Numbered from the stretch's first letter, positions 45,616 through 54,677 are shown. The stretch: DNA of 64,000 bases from Hippopus hippopus (GCA_946811185.2 OX328111.1:44008388-44072387); one strand, 5' to 3'. The notes: a model not told the origin generated them from the sequence alone. Numbers and translations are program-made.

Positions 45616-46200
45616 ATGACGAGTTACGTTAATGTTAAAGTAAATATATCGGAATGGCAAAAGGAAAAGCTTCAACATGCTGTTAAAGCCGGTTGTCCAG
45701 TAAGTATTCGTTTAGGTCATGAAGATTTACGTGGTAATGATGTTTTAGCAATTACCGATTCACAAGCGAAGAAAATAGCTAAAGCCTATGAGGAGGGTAG
45801 AGGTATAACTATTAGAATGTCTGCGAAACAGCTTAAACATAACATGAAAATAGAAGGAGGTTTTCTCGGAATGTTGGCTGGGTTAGCTGCTAGAGCTTTA
45901 CCAATGCTCGCAAAAACTGTTTTACCGGCTTTAGGTGTTGGTGCTCTTTCAGGATTAGCTCAATCAGGTGTGTCGAAAGCAATGGGATCAGGTCTTTATC
46001 TTAAAAAAGGAGGATGTGTTTGTCAAGTTGAAACTGATGGATGTGGATTATACTTAAAACCATACAAAGATAAAAGATTAGCTTCCGTTGGTGATGGTTT
46101 GTATTTAAAGCAAGGGGGAAAATTGTATGATGGAAGAGGACTTTTACTCGGACCTAATAGTCCATTCGCTAATATCCCTATCTTAGGAGCTATATTATAA
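45616..46200 (+). CDS. Conserved Polinton protein with glycine-rich hydrophobic segment and GLYL repeats
   Basis: 194 residues, start TATATATAAAATG. A charged N-terminal domain (residues 1-75) precedes a glycine/alanine/leucine-rich hydrophobic stretch (about 82-120), then GLYLK motifs at 126, 144 and 161 and GLLLG at 175, ending NSPFANIPILGAIL. This combination recurs in animal Polintons, but the biochemical role is unknown to me. Its position between the minor capsid gene and other small genes suggests a virion component, perhaps membrane-active like adenovirus pVI; that is inference only. Confidence 0.7.
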   Translation: MTSYVNVKVNISEWQKEKLQHAVKAGCPVSIRLGHEDLRGNDVLAITDSQAKKIAKAYEEGRGITIRMSAKQLKHNMKIEGGFLGMLAGLAARALPMLAKTVLPALGVGALSGLAQSGVSKAMGSGLYLKKGGCVCQVETDGCGLYLKPYKDKRLASVGDGLYLKQGGKLYDGRGLLLGPNSPFANIPILGAIL

Positions 46201-46222
46201 ATATTATTTACAACAAAATAAA

Positions 46223-46600
46223 ATGGACATACATAAATTTGGTATAAAACCTAATATTACTACTCAACATAAAACTATATTTTGGAAACCTCATTTACGA
46301 GGAGTAAGATATCCTCCCTTAAAACAAGATCCTCTAAAATGGAAAATATACTCGCAAGTAACTATCAAGATTACTCCTCGTGATGGTATGAGACTTTCGC
46401 TAGGATTTGGTTATATAACTACACGAGGAGTTGTAGTGATATCTATTAGTAATAAATGGAAAGATAGTTTAACCATTCTTAATGGGACACATCTTGATAA
46501 TGAGGTTAATGATATCTTAGTCTACATTTATAATTTTTCACAAAAACCGATCGAAATACCTGAGGGAGAGTTATTCTGTTATCTAAAATATTTAGCATAA
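46223..46600 (+). CDS. dUTPase-fold-like protein, active site apparently degenerate
   Basis: 125 residues, ATG 46223. The middle and C-terminus follow the dUTPase pattern: ITPRDGMRLSLGFGY, then ILNGTHLDNEVNDILVYIYN, then PIEIPEGELFCYL in the position of the usual GDRIAQL block. The DxDYRG segment that binds the uracil is not recognisable. It may be a structural or regulatory relative rather than an active enzyme. A plain uncharacterised beta-rich virion protein is the alternative. Confidence 0.5.
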   Translation: MDIHKFGIKPNITTQHKTIFWKPHLRGVRYPPLKQDPLKWKIYSQVTIKITPRDGMRLSLGFGYITTRGVVVISISNKWKDSLTILNGTHLDNEVNDILVYIYNFSQKPIEIPEGELFCYLKYLA

Positions 46601-46623
46601 AAAAATTATTATTTTAATAAAAA

Positions 46624-47298
46624 ATGGCAGATACAGATCAAAAACACCCTAATAAAATATATCCTCCGTTACCTCGAGAAAGAAATAATCCAAGCGCTCC
46701 ATCTATCGAGATGCATGCAATGGGAGATGACAAAGGTCATTCCTATCGTTTACAAAAGATATCAGAGATACAACAATTCCTTGAGAAAGAAGTTCAAACT
46801 AGAGACGTTCTAGCAAAAAAGTATTTACGTGCTTCAAGAATTATAAGCAATGTTGATGTTGTTTTAGCTACAACAGCTTTAGGTGCAGGTGCAGGAGGAA
46901 TTGGACTGCTATCTACAGTAGTAGCGATTCCCGCTGTTGTTGCCTTAGAAGGAGTTGCCTTAGGAGTTGGTCTTCTAAGCGTAGTTGGTAATTTTGTTGT
47001 AAGAAATACTAGAAGCAAAGCAGAAAAACATATGAAGATTAGAATGCTTGCAGATGCAAAATTAGATACTCTTTCAACACATATTTCCAAGGCTTTGGTA
47101 GATGGTGTAGTATCAGATGAAGAATTTAAATTGATTATGGAAGAAGTAGAAAAGTATAAAGCTATGAAAGAAGAAATACGTACCAAAATCAAGAAGAAGA
47201 TTTCTACTGAAAACGAAGAATCATTGATAGAAAAAGGAAGACAAGAAGCTCGTGAGTCCTTTCGGAGGCTCGTTGAAAAGAATCATACCTCCCATTAG
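46624..47298 (+). CDS. Conserved Polinton protein with hydrophobic double segment and coiled coil
   Basis: 224 residues from ATG 46624 (TTTAATAAAAAATG). An N-terminal proline-rich part is followed by a helical stretch (KISEIQQFLEKEVQTRDVLA). A long glycine/alanine/valine-rich hydrophobic region (about 79-126) could form two membrane helices. A charged helical C-terminus contains SDEEFKLIMEEVEKYKAMKE. It is a recurrent but uncharacterised Polinton gene; I infer a membrane-associated or virion role. In another frame the sequence after about 47275 stays open to 47385 (IIPPIRKIIKNRPRLGL), so the C-terminus may also be shifted near an A-run, but this is uncertain. Confidence 0.65.
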   Translation: MADTDQKHPNKIYPPLPRERNNPSAPSIEMHAMGDDKGHSYRLQKISEIQQFLEKEVQTRDVLAKKYLRASRIISNVDVVLATTALGAGAGGIGLLSTVVAIPAVVALEGVALGVGLLSVVGNFVVRNTRSKAEKHMKIRMLADAKLDTLSTHISKALVDGVVSDEEFKLIMEEVEKYKAMKEEIRTKIKKKISTENEESLIEKGRQEARESFRRLVEKNHTSH

Positions 47299-47383
47299 AA
47301 AAATTATCAAGAATAGACCAAGACTCGGTCTCCCTGAAATTCGTTGTAAATGTATTTGTGAAATAGGTGATACCTCAGACATG

Positions 47384-47420
47384 TAATATATAAGAGAATA
47401 TATAATGCTCTTATATATTA
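47384..47420. other. Perfect 13-bp stem-loop between Polinton genes
   Basis: TAATATATAAGAG at 47384-47396 pairs perfectly with CTCTTATATATTA at 47408-47420 around an 11-base loop. It lies downstream of the membrane-protein gene and upstream of the 12-bp repeat leader. It could be a transcript end or regulatory structure; no test is possible here. Confidence 0.5.
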
Positions 47421-47441
47421 CCCCAAACAAGTTGGTGTTTG

Positions 47442-47502
47442 AAAACTATGATAAAAACTATGTTAAAAACTATGTTAAAAACTATGTTAAAAACTATGTT
47501 AA
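47442..47502 (+). repeat. 12-bp tandem repeat in the leader of the next Polinton gene
   Basis: About five copies of AAAAACTATGTT. Because 12 is a multiple of 3 the repeats stay open in the same frame as the gene that follows, and each contains an ATG. Confidence 0.85.
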
Positions 47503-47528
47503 AAAATTATTCTACTAATTTAAAAAAA

Positions 47529-48386
47529 ATGTCTTTTTTAAAAATCGCTGATCCTGCAAAAAGGGACTTAATTGTAAAAGAGTATCTTGAAACGAGAAAG
47601 AAGATTCGGGATAATCTACTAGCGGAGAAAACGGGTGAACAACAATTACAAACCGATCTTACAAAGTTTTTTAAACCTATAACAGAAACGCAAAGAGCTG
47701 CAGCGAGTGAGATTACGGAAGAACTTAGACCTATTAAAGAGGGTATCGAACAGTTACCACAAGCTATTACATTTCCAGCCTTTCCTTCTATCACAGCTTC
47801 TGATAAACCAACGGAAGAAGATGCACAATTTATTGGATCAATAGCGGAAAACTATTTAAGAAAGTTTGCTACTAAGTCTGAAGCTGATACAACGTATGGA
47901 CTATATGATAGAAAGGGTAATTTTTATATCGGTAACAAACCAGTTGTTATTATAGACAACAATATTATTGTTGACAATGAAGAATATGAAGGCACCCCCG
48001 GTTTGTGGGAATTAATTGTTTCTAAGAATCCGGATGATAATATTTATACTTACGAAGATTACGACAATTACGCGAAATTGATGTTAAAAACCAACACTCT
48101 TCATCGTAATAACAACCCAGAAAGTAAATATCCTAAAGGTAGTAAAGGACAAAAATGGAATAGGATACTCAAAACCAATTGGGATAATAGAAAACAATAT
48201 AAAGGAAAGGGTATCATCATCCCGTCTGACCCTAACGCGTTACTAGAAAGACTAGACCTGTTATTAGCGAGTAAGAAAGCGGGTAATACGGGTGTAAGAA
48301 ACGAGGTAGTGAGCATTTGCGATGAATTAAAAAGACAAGGTGTTTTAAATTCGAACGTATATAAAAATTTAATGTCTATATTATAA
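47529..48386 (+). CDS. Conserved uncharacterised Polinton protein (285 aa)
   Basis: I place the start at ATG 47529 (MSFLKIADPAKRDLIVKEYL) because the conserved protein begins there and AATTTAAAAAAAATG resembles other starts. An in-frame extension through the 12-bp repeats from ATG 47448 is possible. It has helical charged N-terminal sequence, a central KFFKPITETQ, ADTTYGLYDRKGNFYIGN and GTPGLWELIVSKNPDDNIYT, and a basic C-terminus with SDPNALLERLDLLLASKKAG. The type is found repeatedly in animal Polintons; function unknown, virion component suspected from context. Confidence 0.68.
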   Translation: MSFLKIADPAKRDLIVKEYLETRKKIRDNLLAEKTGEQQLQTDLTKFFKPITETQRAAASEITEELRPIKEGIEQLPQAITFPAFPSITASDKPTEEDAQFIGSIAENYLRKFATKSEADTTYGLYDRKGNFYIGNKPVVIIDNNIIVDNEEYEGTPGLWELIVSKNPDDNIYTYEDYDNYAKLMLKTNTLHRNNNPESKYPKGSKGQKWNRILKTNWDNRKQYKGKGIIIPSDPNALLERLDLLLASKKAGNTGVRNEVVSICDELKRQGVLNSNVYKNLMSIL

Positions 48387-48389
48387 AGG

Positions 48390-48794
48390 ATGATCGTTAC
48401 TAAAAAACATGGATTTAAAAGAAGGTATTCGTACGGTGGTGCTGGAATCTTTGATAGTATCGCTAACTTTTTAGCGAGGCTTTTTACTAGTAGTGCAGCT
48501 AAACAAATTGCGTCTTCTGCCCTTGATGTAGGAAAGAGTGTAGCTAAGGAAGGTGCAAAGAAAGCTTTAGAGGTTGGAAAAAGTGCGGTTGTAGATGTAG
48601 GAAAAAAATTAGTTACGAAAGCTTTGACACCAAAATCAAAGAAAATTTTACAGAAATATAGCGCAACACCGAAACCTGATGAGACAGGGCGAGTCGAAAC
48701 GGGAGACATTAGTACATTTATAGATGGAAGTGCCATCGCTATTCAAGACTTAGTTAAAAGATTAAACAGTGGAGCAGGTATTAAAACAATATAA
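48390..48794 (+). CDS. Small basic Polinton protein, candidate virion/core protein
   Basis: 134 residues; ATG 48390 lies three bases after the previous stop, with ATTATAAAGGATG at the start. The N-terminus is basic (KKHGFKRRYSYGGAG). Alanine/lysine-rich amphipathic repeats follow (DVGKSVAKEGAKKALEVGKS, DVGKKLVTKAL), then a short C-terminal motif SAIAIQDLVKRLNSGAG. The composition recalls small adenovirus core or pVI-type peptides, but homology is not shown. Confidence 0.62.
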   Translation: MIVTKKHGFKRRYSYGGAGIFDSIANFLARLFTSSAAKQIASSALDVGKSVAKEGAKKALEVGKSAVVDVGKKLVTKALTPKSKKILQKYSATPKPDETGRVETGDISTFIDGSAIAIQDLVKRLNSGAGIKTI

Positions 48795-48832
48795 AATTAA
48801 GTTAAGAAATTATATTACTTATAAAAAAGATA

Positions 48833-49189
48833 ATGCCAGAATTACAATTTAATCGTGTAGATTATAAAAAATATAATACTAGTTGTATTACTATAGTAGG
48901 TGCATCTTTAAACCTAAAAGATTGTGAAATCCTCGAAATTAATAACACGAAATATGGTTATAAAAAAGCTGTTGTGAAGTTATCTCCCGAAAAAGTAATC
49001 AAGATGAAAGAGATTGAGGAAAAGGTGAATAAATTTTTACAAAAGTGTGGGATACCCCAAATAACACTTGTATACGGTAATAGAGTTTATCCTAAAACTA
49101 AACTGGATACCGCAAAAAGCATTAAACTTGAAGGTGTGTTTGCTAATAACGAAAATAAGTCTTTCCCTCAGCTTTGGTTAGAAATTTAA
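48833..49189 (+). CDS. Conserved small Polinton protein, possible single-strand DNA-binding fold
   Basis: 118 residues, ATG 48833. Alternating beta-rich segments (TSCITIVGASLNLKDCEILE, YGYKKAVVKLSPEKV, ITLVYGNRVYPKTKL, SIKLEGVFANNENKSFPQLW) fit an OB-like barrel, and a single-stranded-DNA-binding role would suit protein-primed replication. I cannot identify a family motif, so function is inferred only from shape and context. Confidence 0.5.
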   Translation: MPELQFNRVDYKKYNTSCITIVGASLNLKDCEILEINNTKYGYKKAVVKLSPEKVIKMKEIEEKVNKFLQKCGIPQITLVYGNRVYPKTKLDTAKSIKLEGVFANNENKSFPQLWLEI

Positions 49190-49241
49190 GTAACGCAATT
49201 ATAATTTCTATTTTATTTAAAATTATAATTGTTATTATAAA

Positions 49242-50528
49242 ATGGACATTTTAAAAATTACCGAACCAATTTTAAAAGATGATAGTATTGCTGAGTATGA
49301 ACATTTTGAGTATGAACCAATCACCGGTACAAACCTCAACAACTCAGGAGGAGATATTAGGATTAGTATCGAGACTCAAGATATTTTTACTCATCCTAGT
49401 GAGAGTTATTTACTTATTATAGGCGAATTAGTAAGAAGTGATACTGGAGCAGTTTACGATGCTAACACTAATATTTCTTTAACAAACAATGGTCTCATGT
49501 ATCTTTTTAAAAATATTAAGTATCAACTTTCAGGTATGGAGATTGAATCCGTATTGTATCCTGGCCAGGCTACTACAATGCTTGGTTTGTTAAAATATCC
49601 GGACGATTTTTCTAAATCACAAGGGTTAAATCAATGTTGGTATAAAGATACAACAGCTGCAGCAGCTGCTGGAAACACTGGTTTTATTGTAAGAAGAAAT
49701 TATATTATTAATAATCCTCTTCCAAGAGGTACCTTTAGCTTCAGAGTTCCATTCAAACATATATTTGGTTTTTGTGATGATTATGATAAGATATTGTATG
49801 GAATGAAGCAAACTCTCACATTAACAAGAAATGATGATAATGATGCAATTTTTAGAGATGGTGCTGCTCCTGCTGATGGTAGAATTAATTTCCTTAGAAT
49901 ATCTTGGTTTATACCACACGTGCTACCCGCAGATGGAGAGAAGATGGAACTTTATAAAATTATCGAGAAAAAAGAAAAAATACCAGTTGGATATAGAATG
50001 AGGCAGTGCGACTCTATCGCGGTTCCTCAATCAACATCATTTACATGGAGACTTTCTGTCAAATCATCGCCTGAAGTGCCGCGTTTTATCATTGTTGGCT
50101 TTCAGACTGGTAAAAGTGGTAATCAAGAGCAAAATCCAGCCATATTTGATCATGAAAACGTTAAAAATATTTATGTTACGCTAAATTCTACTAGGTATCC
50201 TGCTGTTGATTATAATCTTTCATTCACTGCAAACCAATTTAGTAGAGTGTATGGTGATGCTGCTTTATTCAGATCTAAGTTTTATAACATGGATGAATTG
50301 ATGTCAAACCCTAACATTACTCCCCCAGATTATAAAACCCTTTATCCTTTGTTTTTGTTTGATGTTTCCAAACAGAGTGAGAGATTAAAATATTCTGTTA
50401 CTGATATCCAAATTAAGGCAAATTTTACTGAAAATGTACCCGCAAACACCGAAGCATATGCTGTCATTATTAGCGATAGGTTAATTAATTTCCAGTCTGA
50501 TGGAAATAAAATGAGTGTAGTGTATTAA
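49242..50528 (+). CDS. Polinton major capsid protein (double jelly roll)
   Basis: 428 residues from ATG 49242 (ATTATAAAATG). It matches the Polinton major capsid family, which forms pseudo-hexameric trimers of an icosahedral shell. Recognisable parts are the N-terminal DILKITEPILKDDSIAEYEH, NNGLMYLFKNIKYQLSGMEI, PFKHIFGFCDDYDKILYGMK, ISWFIPHVLPADGEKMELYK, RFIIVGFQTGKSGNQEQNPA and the C-terminal AYAVIISDRLINFQSDGNKM. The frame is intact from start to stop. It is strong evidence that the element encodes, or recently encoded, a virion. Confidence 0.92.
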   Translation: MDILKITEPILKDDSIAEYEHFEYEPITGTNLNNSGGDIRISIETQDIFTHPSESYLLIIGELVRSDTGAVYDANTNISLTNNGLMYLFKNIKYQLSGMEIESVLYPGQATTMLGLLKYPDDFSKSQGLNQCWYKDTTAAAAAGNTGFIVRRNYIINNPLPRGTFSFRVPFKHIFGFCDDYDKILYGMKQTLTLTRNDDNDAIFRDGAAPADGRINFLRISWFIPHVLPADGEKMELYKIIEKKEKIPVGYRMRQCDSIAVPQSTSFTWRLSVKSSPEVPRFIIVGFQTGKSGNQEQNPAIFDHENVKNIYVTLNSTRYPAVDYNLSFTANQFSRVYGDAALFRSKFYNMDELMSNPNITPPDYKTLYPLFLFDVSKQSERLKYSVTDIQIKANFTENVPANTEAYAVIISDRLINFQSDGNKMSVVY

Positions 50529-50551
50529 GGTATTTTTTCCTATATAAAAAA

Positions 50552-50902
50552 ATGATAAAGATTATAGATTTAAAAAAAATTCTTAAAGAAAATAATATAG
50601 ATTTCTGCTCATACTGGGATAAAAAGCGGTTAGTTGAGTTGGTGAAAGAACATGGATTGTTACCAGAGGAGGAGTCACCTAAGTTACCTAAAAAAGAAAG
50701 AAGTAAAGACCCTAAGTTTGATAGATTAAAGACTATTATGCATAATCCTAAGAAAGTTAGTTTAGAGGATGTTGAAACTGGTGAAATAAAAACCTTTCCA
50801 TCTATTTATAAGGCAGGTAAATTTATAGATCGTTGCCCACAAACGATTGAGAATTGGAATGGGAGAACTTGGAATAATAAATATAAGATTAACATTCTAT
50901 AA
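50552..50902 (+). CDS. SAP-like plus NUMOD1-like DNA-binding protein
   Basis: 116 residues; TATATAAAAAAATG at the start. The N-terminus (IIDLKKILKENNIDFCSYWD, KKRLVELVKEHG) resembles a SAP/HeH helix-extension-helix that binds DNA. The C-terminus (VSLEDVETGEIKTFPSIYKA, GKFIDRCPQTIENWNGRTWN, NKYKINI) resembles the NUMOD helix-turn-helix of homing-endonuclease accessory domains. No nuclease domain is present. It lies just upstream of polymerase B, whose N-terminus has a similar SAP-like domain, so a replication or regulatory role is plausible. Confidence 0.65.
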   Translation: MIKIIDLKKILKENNIDFCSYWDKKRLVELVKEHGLLPEEESPKLPKKERSKDPKFDRLKTIMHNPKKVSLEDVETGEIKTFPSIYKAGKFIDRCPQTIENWNGRTWNNKYKINIL

Positions 50903-50987
50903 TTTTATTATGACAATGACGACGTCGTAATAAAATTTTTGAAACAAAAAAAATTTTTAGCTTAAGTTTTTTTTATATATATATAAA

Positions 50988-53900
50988 ATGGAGAATTATA
51001 ATATATATACCGTAAGTGGTTTAAAAAATTTAGCTAGGTCTAGAGGAATACGGGGATACTCTAGGCTTAGAAGAGGTGAATTAATTAACCTCTTACTTAA
51101 CCGGGGAGCACCAATATTAGACTATAGTATTGGTAATTTAAGAGCTCCGGTATTACAACCAACACCTTACACACCACCTCCTCCAAAACCAACTCCACCT
51201 ACAGCCGCAGCTGAGGAATTGATAAAGTATTTAGATAGTATCGAAGAAATTCCGAGAAATATATCACCTAGGATAGAAGCTTTAAAAGAAAAAATAGATA
51301 AGATATATAAGGATAAAGATGAAATAGAGATTATAGAAAGTTCATCAGCACTAAGGGGATTTACGAGAGAATATTTTATAAAAGGTAAAGAAGGTTATAC
51401 ACCGGCTAATTTCCTCGATTTAGCGAAAGATAAAGTAACCAATATTATGAGAAATAATCGCCAAACAAAAGTTAAACTCGTTATGAAGTGTATGATGAAA
51501 CACTCTATTGAAAATCGTACACAAGAGATGAATTTTGATTTTGATTACCCACTCCCTAATTTAGATGAAGATGATGTGGGTGAAATATATGATGAAATGG
51601 GGGAAGCGGTATTAGTTGCTATAGCAGGTCATGAAATGAAAAAAGATTATTGGAAGGTCGTTTACGTAATCGATTTAAGATTACATACAGTAGCGTATAA
51701 TCCGATAAGAGGTAATTCATGGTTTCCAACTCCTCCTAAGATAGCGAATACAAAAAGCGTTATTAATCCGAAAAATATGGATGATGATATGTGTTTCGCG
51801 TATTGCATTCTTATAGCTTTGAACCCAACTAGTGAAAACCCTGAAAGAATTAGTAGACTAATACCCTCGTTAAACAGTATAAATATGGAAGGGATAGATT
51901 ACCCCGTTTCCCTTTCGGATAGAACTAAATTTGAGAAACAAAATCCTTCGATATCAGTATCAATTTATGGATATAATACCGGTGTTTATCCACTTAGTTT
52001 AAGTAAAGAAGTTTATAAAAGGAAACATCACGTTAATCTTTTACTTTTGGAGAAGGATGGTAAAAAACATTATTGTTTAATTAAAAATATGAGTAGATTG
52101 TTATCTAAACAAATATCCGATCATGATGGTAAAACTTATATTTGCGAAAGATGTTTAAATCATTTTCAAAAAGAAGAAACTTTAAATAAACATTTAGAGT
52201 ATTGTGGTGAAAAAGATGCTTGTAGAATAGACTTACCTGAAAAGGGTACCAAGATATCTTTTCAGAATTTTTATAAACAACAGAGACACCCTTTTGCAAT
52301 TTATGCGGATATGGAGTCTACATTAGAAAAGAAAAACGAAAATAAAGGCAGTGGTACCAGAGTAATTAATGAGCATAACATTTCGGGGTATTGTTTTTAC
52401 GTTAAATCGCTTTACGAAAATGCTTACCCTTCGAGGGTTTTCCAATATTCCAGTGAAAATGCGTCTAAAAAATTCGTAGAGGATTTAGAAAATGTTATAA
52501 GAGAAATAGATAGGATACCAACGAGGGAAATGATTTTTAAACTTCATGATAGAAGAGAGTTTGATAGGGCGGTAAACTGTTGGATATGTGGGGAGGCATT
52601 TACGAGAGACACGAAAAAAGTGAGAGACCATTGCCATTTTACCGGAAAGTTTAGGGGAGCCGCGCATAGTGAGTGTAATTTAAAATATAGAAGACCTACT
52701 TTTACACCCGTATTCTTTCATAATTATAGTAAATACGATGCTCATTTATTTATAAAAGATTTAATGAGTACACCCGGTGAGACGAGTTGTATACCAACAA
52801 ACAAGGAAACGTATATAAGCGTGTCTAAAAAGGTGCCGATAGAATATGTTGTTAAAGGGGTGGAGAAAAATAAAACGCATGAGATTAGATTCCTCGATAG
52901 TTTAAAATTTCTAGGTAAAAGTTTAGACGAATTAGTCGGCACCCTAGCTAAGGAGGACAAGATTAATCTCACGAAATATTTTGAAGGGGAAAAGCTCGAA
53001 TTGGTCTCACAAAAGGGCATATTCCCATACGAATGGTTTGATAGCCTTAGTAAATTAGAGGAAACGAAGTTACCCAGGCGAAGAGAATTTTACTCGAAGC
53101 TTAAATGTAGTGGAATTGAGGAGGAAGATTATCAACACGCTAAAAATGTATGGAAAACCTTTGAGATGAAAACTTTTAAAGATTATCACGACTTATATAA
53201 TCTTACCGACGTTTTATTGTTGGCGGATGTCTTCGAAAATTTCAGGAATGTTTGCTTTAATAATTATGGGTTAGACCCATCTTGGTTTTATACAGCACCG
53301 GGATTAGCTTGGGAGGCGATGTTAAAAACTACTAAGGTAAAATTAGAATTATTATCAGACCCTGATATGATTTTATTTGTCGAAAACGGAATAAGAGGAG
53401 GTATCTCAACCATTTTTAAACGATATGCGAAAGCGAATAATAAATATATGAACAAAAAATATAAACCGAGTGAACCATCTAAATTTATTACCTATTTGGA
53501 TGCGAATAATCTCTATGGATGGGCAATGTGTCAAAAACTTCCCATTGGTAATTTTAAATGGATGGATGATTTACGAGATTGGAGGGATCAGCCATGTATA
53601 TTAGAGGTTGATTTAGAATATCCTAAAGAATTACACGATTTACACAATGATTTCCCTTTAGCACCCGAAAGATTAAAGACTGGCAAAGTTGAAAAACTTA
53701 TACCTAATTTATACGACAAAACTAAATATATAGTACATCGCGAAAATTTAAAGTTATATTTAAGTTTGGGTCTAAAGCTTAAAAAGATTCATAGAGGGTT
53801 AACTTTTGATGAGAGTGAATGGTTAAAACCTTATATCGATAAAAATACTAACCTAAGAGCAAAAGCCAAAACCGCGTTTGAAAAGGATTTCTTTAAACTT

Positions 53901-54677
53901 ATGAATAATTCCGTATTTGGTAAGACTATGGAAAATATTAGGAATAGAGTAGATATAAAATTAGTTAGTACCAGGAAAAAAGCGGAAAAATTAGCCGATA
54001 AACCAAACTATTATGATAGAGTTATCCTCGATGAAAATTTATGTATAATTCAAATGAAAAAACCGCGTTTATATTTTAATAAACCTATTTACGTGGGGAT
54101 GTGTATTTTAGATTTAAGTAAGACATTGATGTACGACTTTCATTATAATTATATTAAAGACAAATATAACGAAAAAGTTAAACTTCTTTTCACTGATACG
54201 GATAGCTTAATGTATGAAATAGAAACGGGAGATTTTTATAAAGATATTAGCGACGATGTTAAAGATCGGTTTGATACGAGCGATTACCCGTCCGATCATC
54301 CTTCAGGTATTCCCACAGGATTAAATAAGAAAGTTGTGGGTATGTTTAAAGATGAGACAAGTGGTAAGATTATTGAGGAGTTTGTGGGTCTCAGGTCTAA
54401 ACTATACTCTTATAAAATGTGTGATAAGGAAAGCAAAAAATGTAAGGGGATTAAAAGGCAAGTAGTAAAAGCATTTATTAAACACGATCATTATAAAGAG
54501 TGTTTGTTCGAAAATAAGACGCAATTAAGGAGAATGGTAGTTATTAGGAGTCATAATCATGGGCTGTATACTGAGGAGGTTAATAAAATCGCCTTAAGCG
54601 GAGATGATGATAAACGCTATATCCTCGAGAACAATATCGATACGTTAGCTTGGGGACATACTAAGACGCTCATATAG
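50988..54677 (+). CDS. Protein-primed family B DNA polymerase (Polinton PolB)
   Basis: 1229 residues, ATG 50988 (TATATATATAAAATG), intact. It replicates the linear element from protein-primed ends. Order: SAP-like N-terminus (YTVSGLKNLARSRGIRGYSR); a zinc finger CERC...HLEYC (Cys386, Cys389, His402, Cys406); exonuclease motif YADMEST (Asp441, Glu443); an HNH/endonuclease VII-like zinc insert starting CWICGE (Cys531) with DHCHFTGKFRG; polymerase motif A LDANNLYGW (Asp838); motif B KLMNNSVFGKTMEN (around 973-975); motif C TDTDS (Asp1070, Asp1072). All catalytic residues are present. The stop codon lies inside the right TIR. Confidence 0.95.
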   Translation: MENYNIYTVSGLKNLARSRGIRGYSRLRRGELINLLLNRGAPILDYSIGNLRAPVLQPTPYTPPPPKPTPPTAAAEELIKYLDSIEEIPRNISPRIEALKEKIDKIYKDKDEIEIIESSSALRGFTREYFIKGKEGYTPANFLDLAKDKVTNIMRNNRQTKVKLVMKCMMKHSIENRTQEMNFDFDYPLPNLDEDDVGEIYDEMGEAVLVAIAGHEMKKDYWKVVYVIDLRLHTVAYNPIRGNSWFPTPPKIANTKSVINPKNMDDDMCFAYCILIALNPTSENPERISRLIPSLNSINMEGIDYPVSLSDRTKFEKQNPSISVSIYGYNTGVYPLSLSKEVYKRKHHVNLLLLEKDGKKHYCLIKNMSRLLSKQISDHDGKTYICERCLNHFQKEETLNKHLEYCGEKDACRIDLPEKGTKISFQNFYKQQRHPFAIYADMESTLEKKNENKGSGTRVINEHNISGYCFYVKSLYENAYPSRVFQYSSENASKKFVEDLENVIREIDRIPTREMIFKLHDRREFDRAVNCWICGEAFTRDTKKVRDHCHFTGKFRGAAHSECNLKYRRPTFTPVFFHNYSKYDAHLFIKDLMSTPGETSCIPTNKETYISVSKKVPIEYVVKGVEKNKTHEIRFLDSLKFLGKSLDELVGTLAKEDKINLTKYFEGEKLELVSQKGIFPYEWFDSLSKLEETKLPRRREFYSKLKCSGIEEEDYQHAKNVWKTFEMKTFKDYHDLYNLTDVLLLADVFENFRNVCFNNYGLDPSWFYTAPGLAWEAMLKTTKVKLELLSDPDMILFVENGIRGGISTIFKRYAKANNKYMNKKYKPSEPSKFITYLDANNLYGWAMCQKLPIGNFKWMDDLRDWRDQPCILEVDLEYPKELHDLHNDFPLAPERLKTGKVEKLIPNLYDKTKYIVHRENLKLYLSLGLKLKKIHRGLTFDESEWLKPYIDKNTNLRAKAKTAFEKDFFKLMNNSVFGKTMENIRNRVDIKLVSTRKKAEKLADKPNYYDRVILDENLCIIQMKKPRLYFNKPIYVGMCILDLSKTLMYDFHYNYIKDKYNEKVKLLFTDTDSLMYEIETGDFYKDISDDVKDRFDTSDYPSDHPSGIPTGLNKKVVGMFKDETSGKIIEEFVGLRSKLYSYKMCDKESKKCKGIKRQVVKAFIKHDHYKECLFENKTQLRRMVVIRSHNHGLYTEEVNKIALSGDDDKRYILENNIDTLAWGHTKTLI

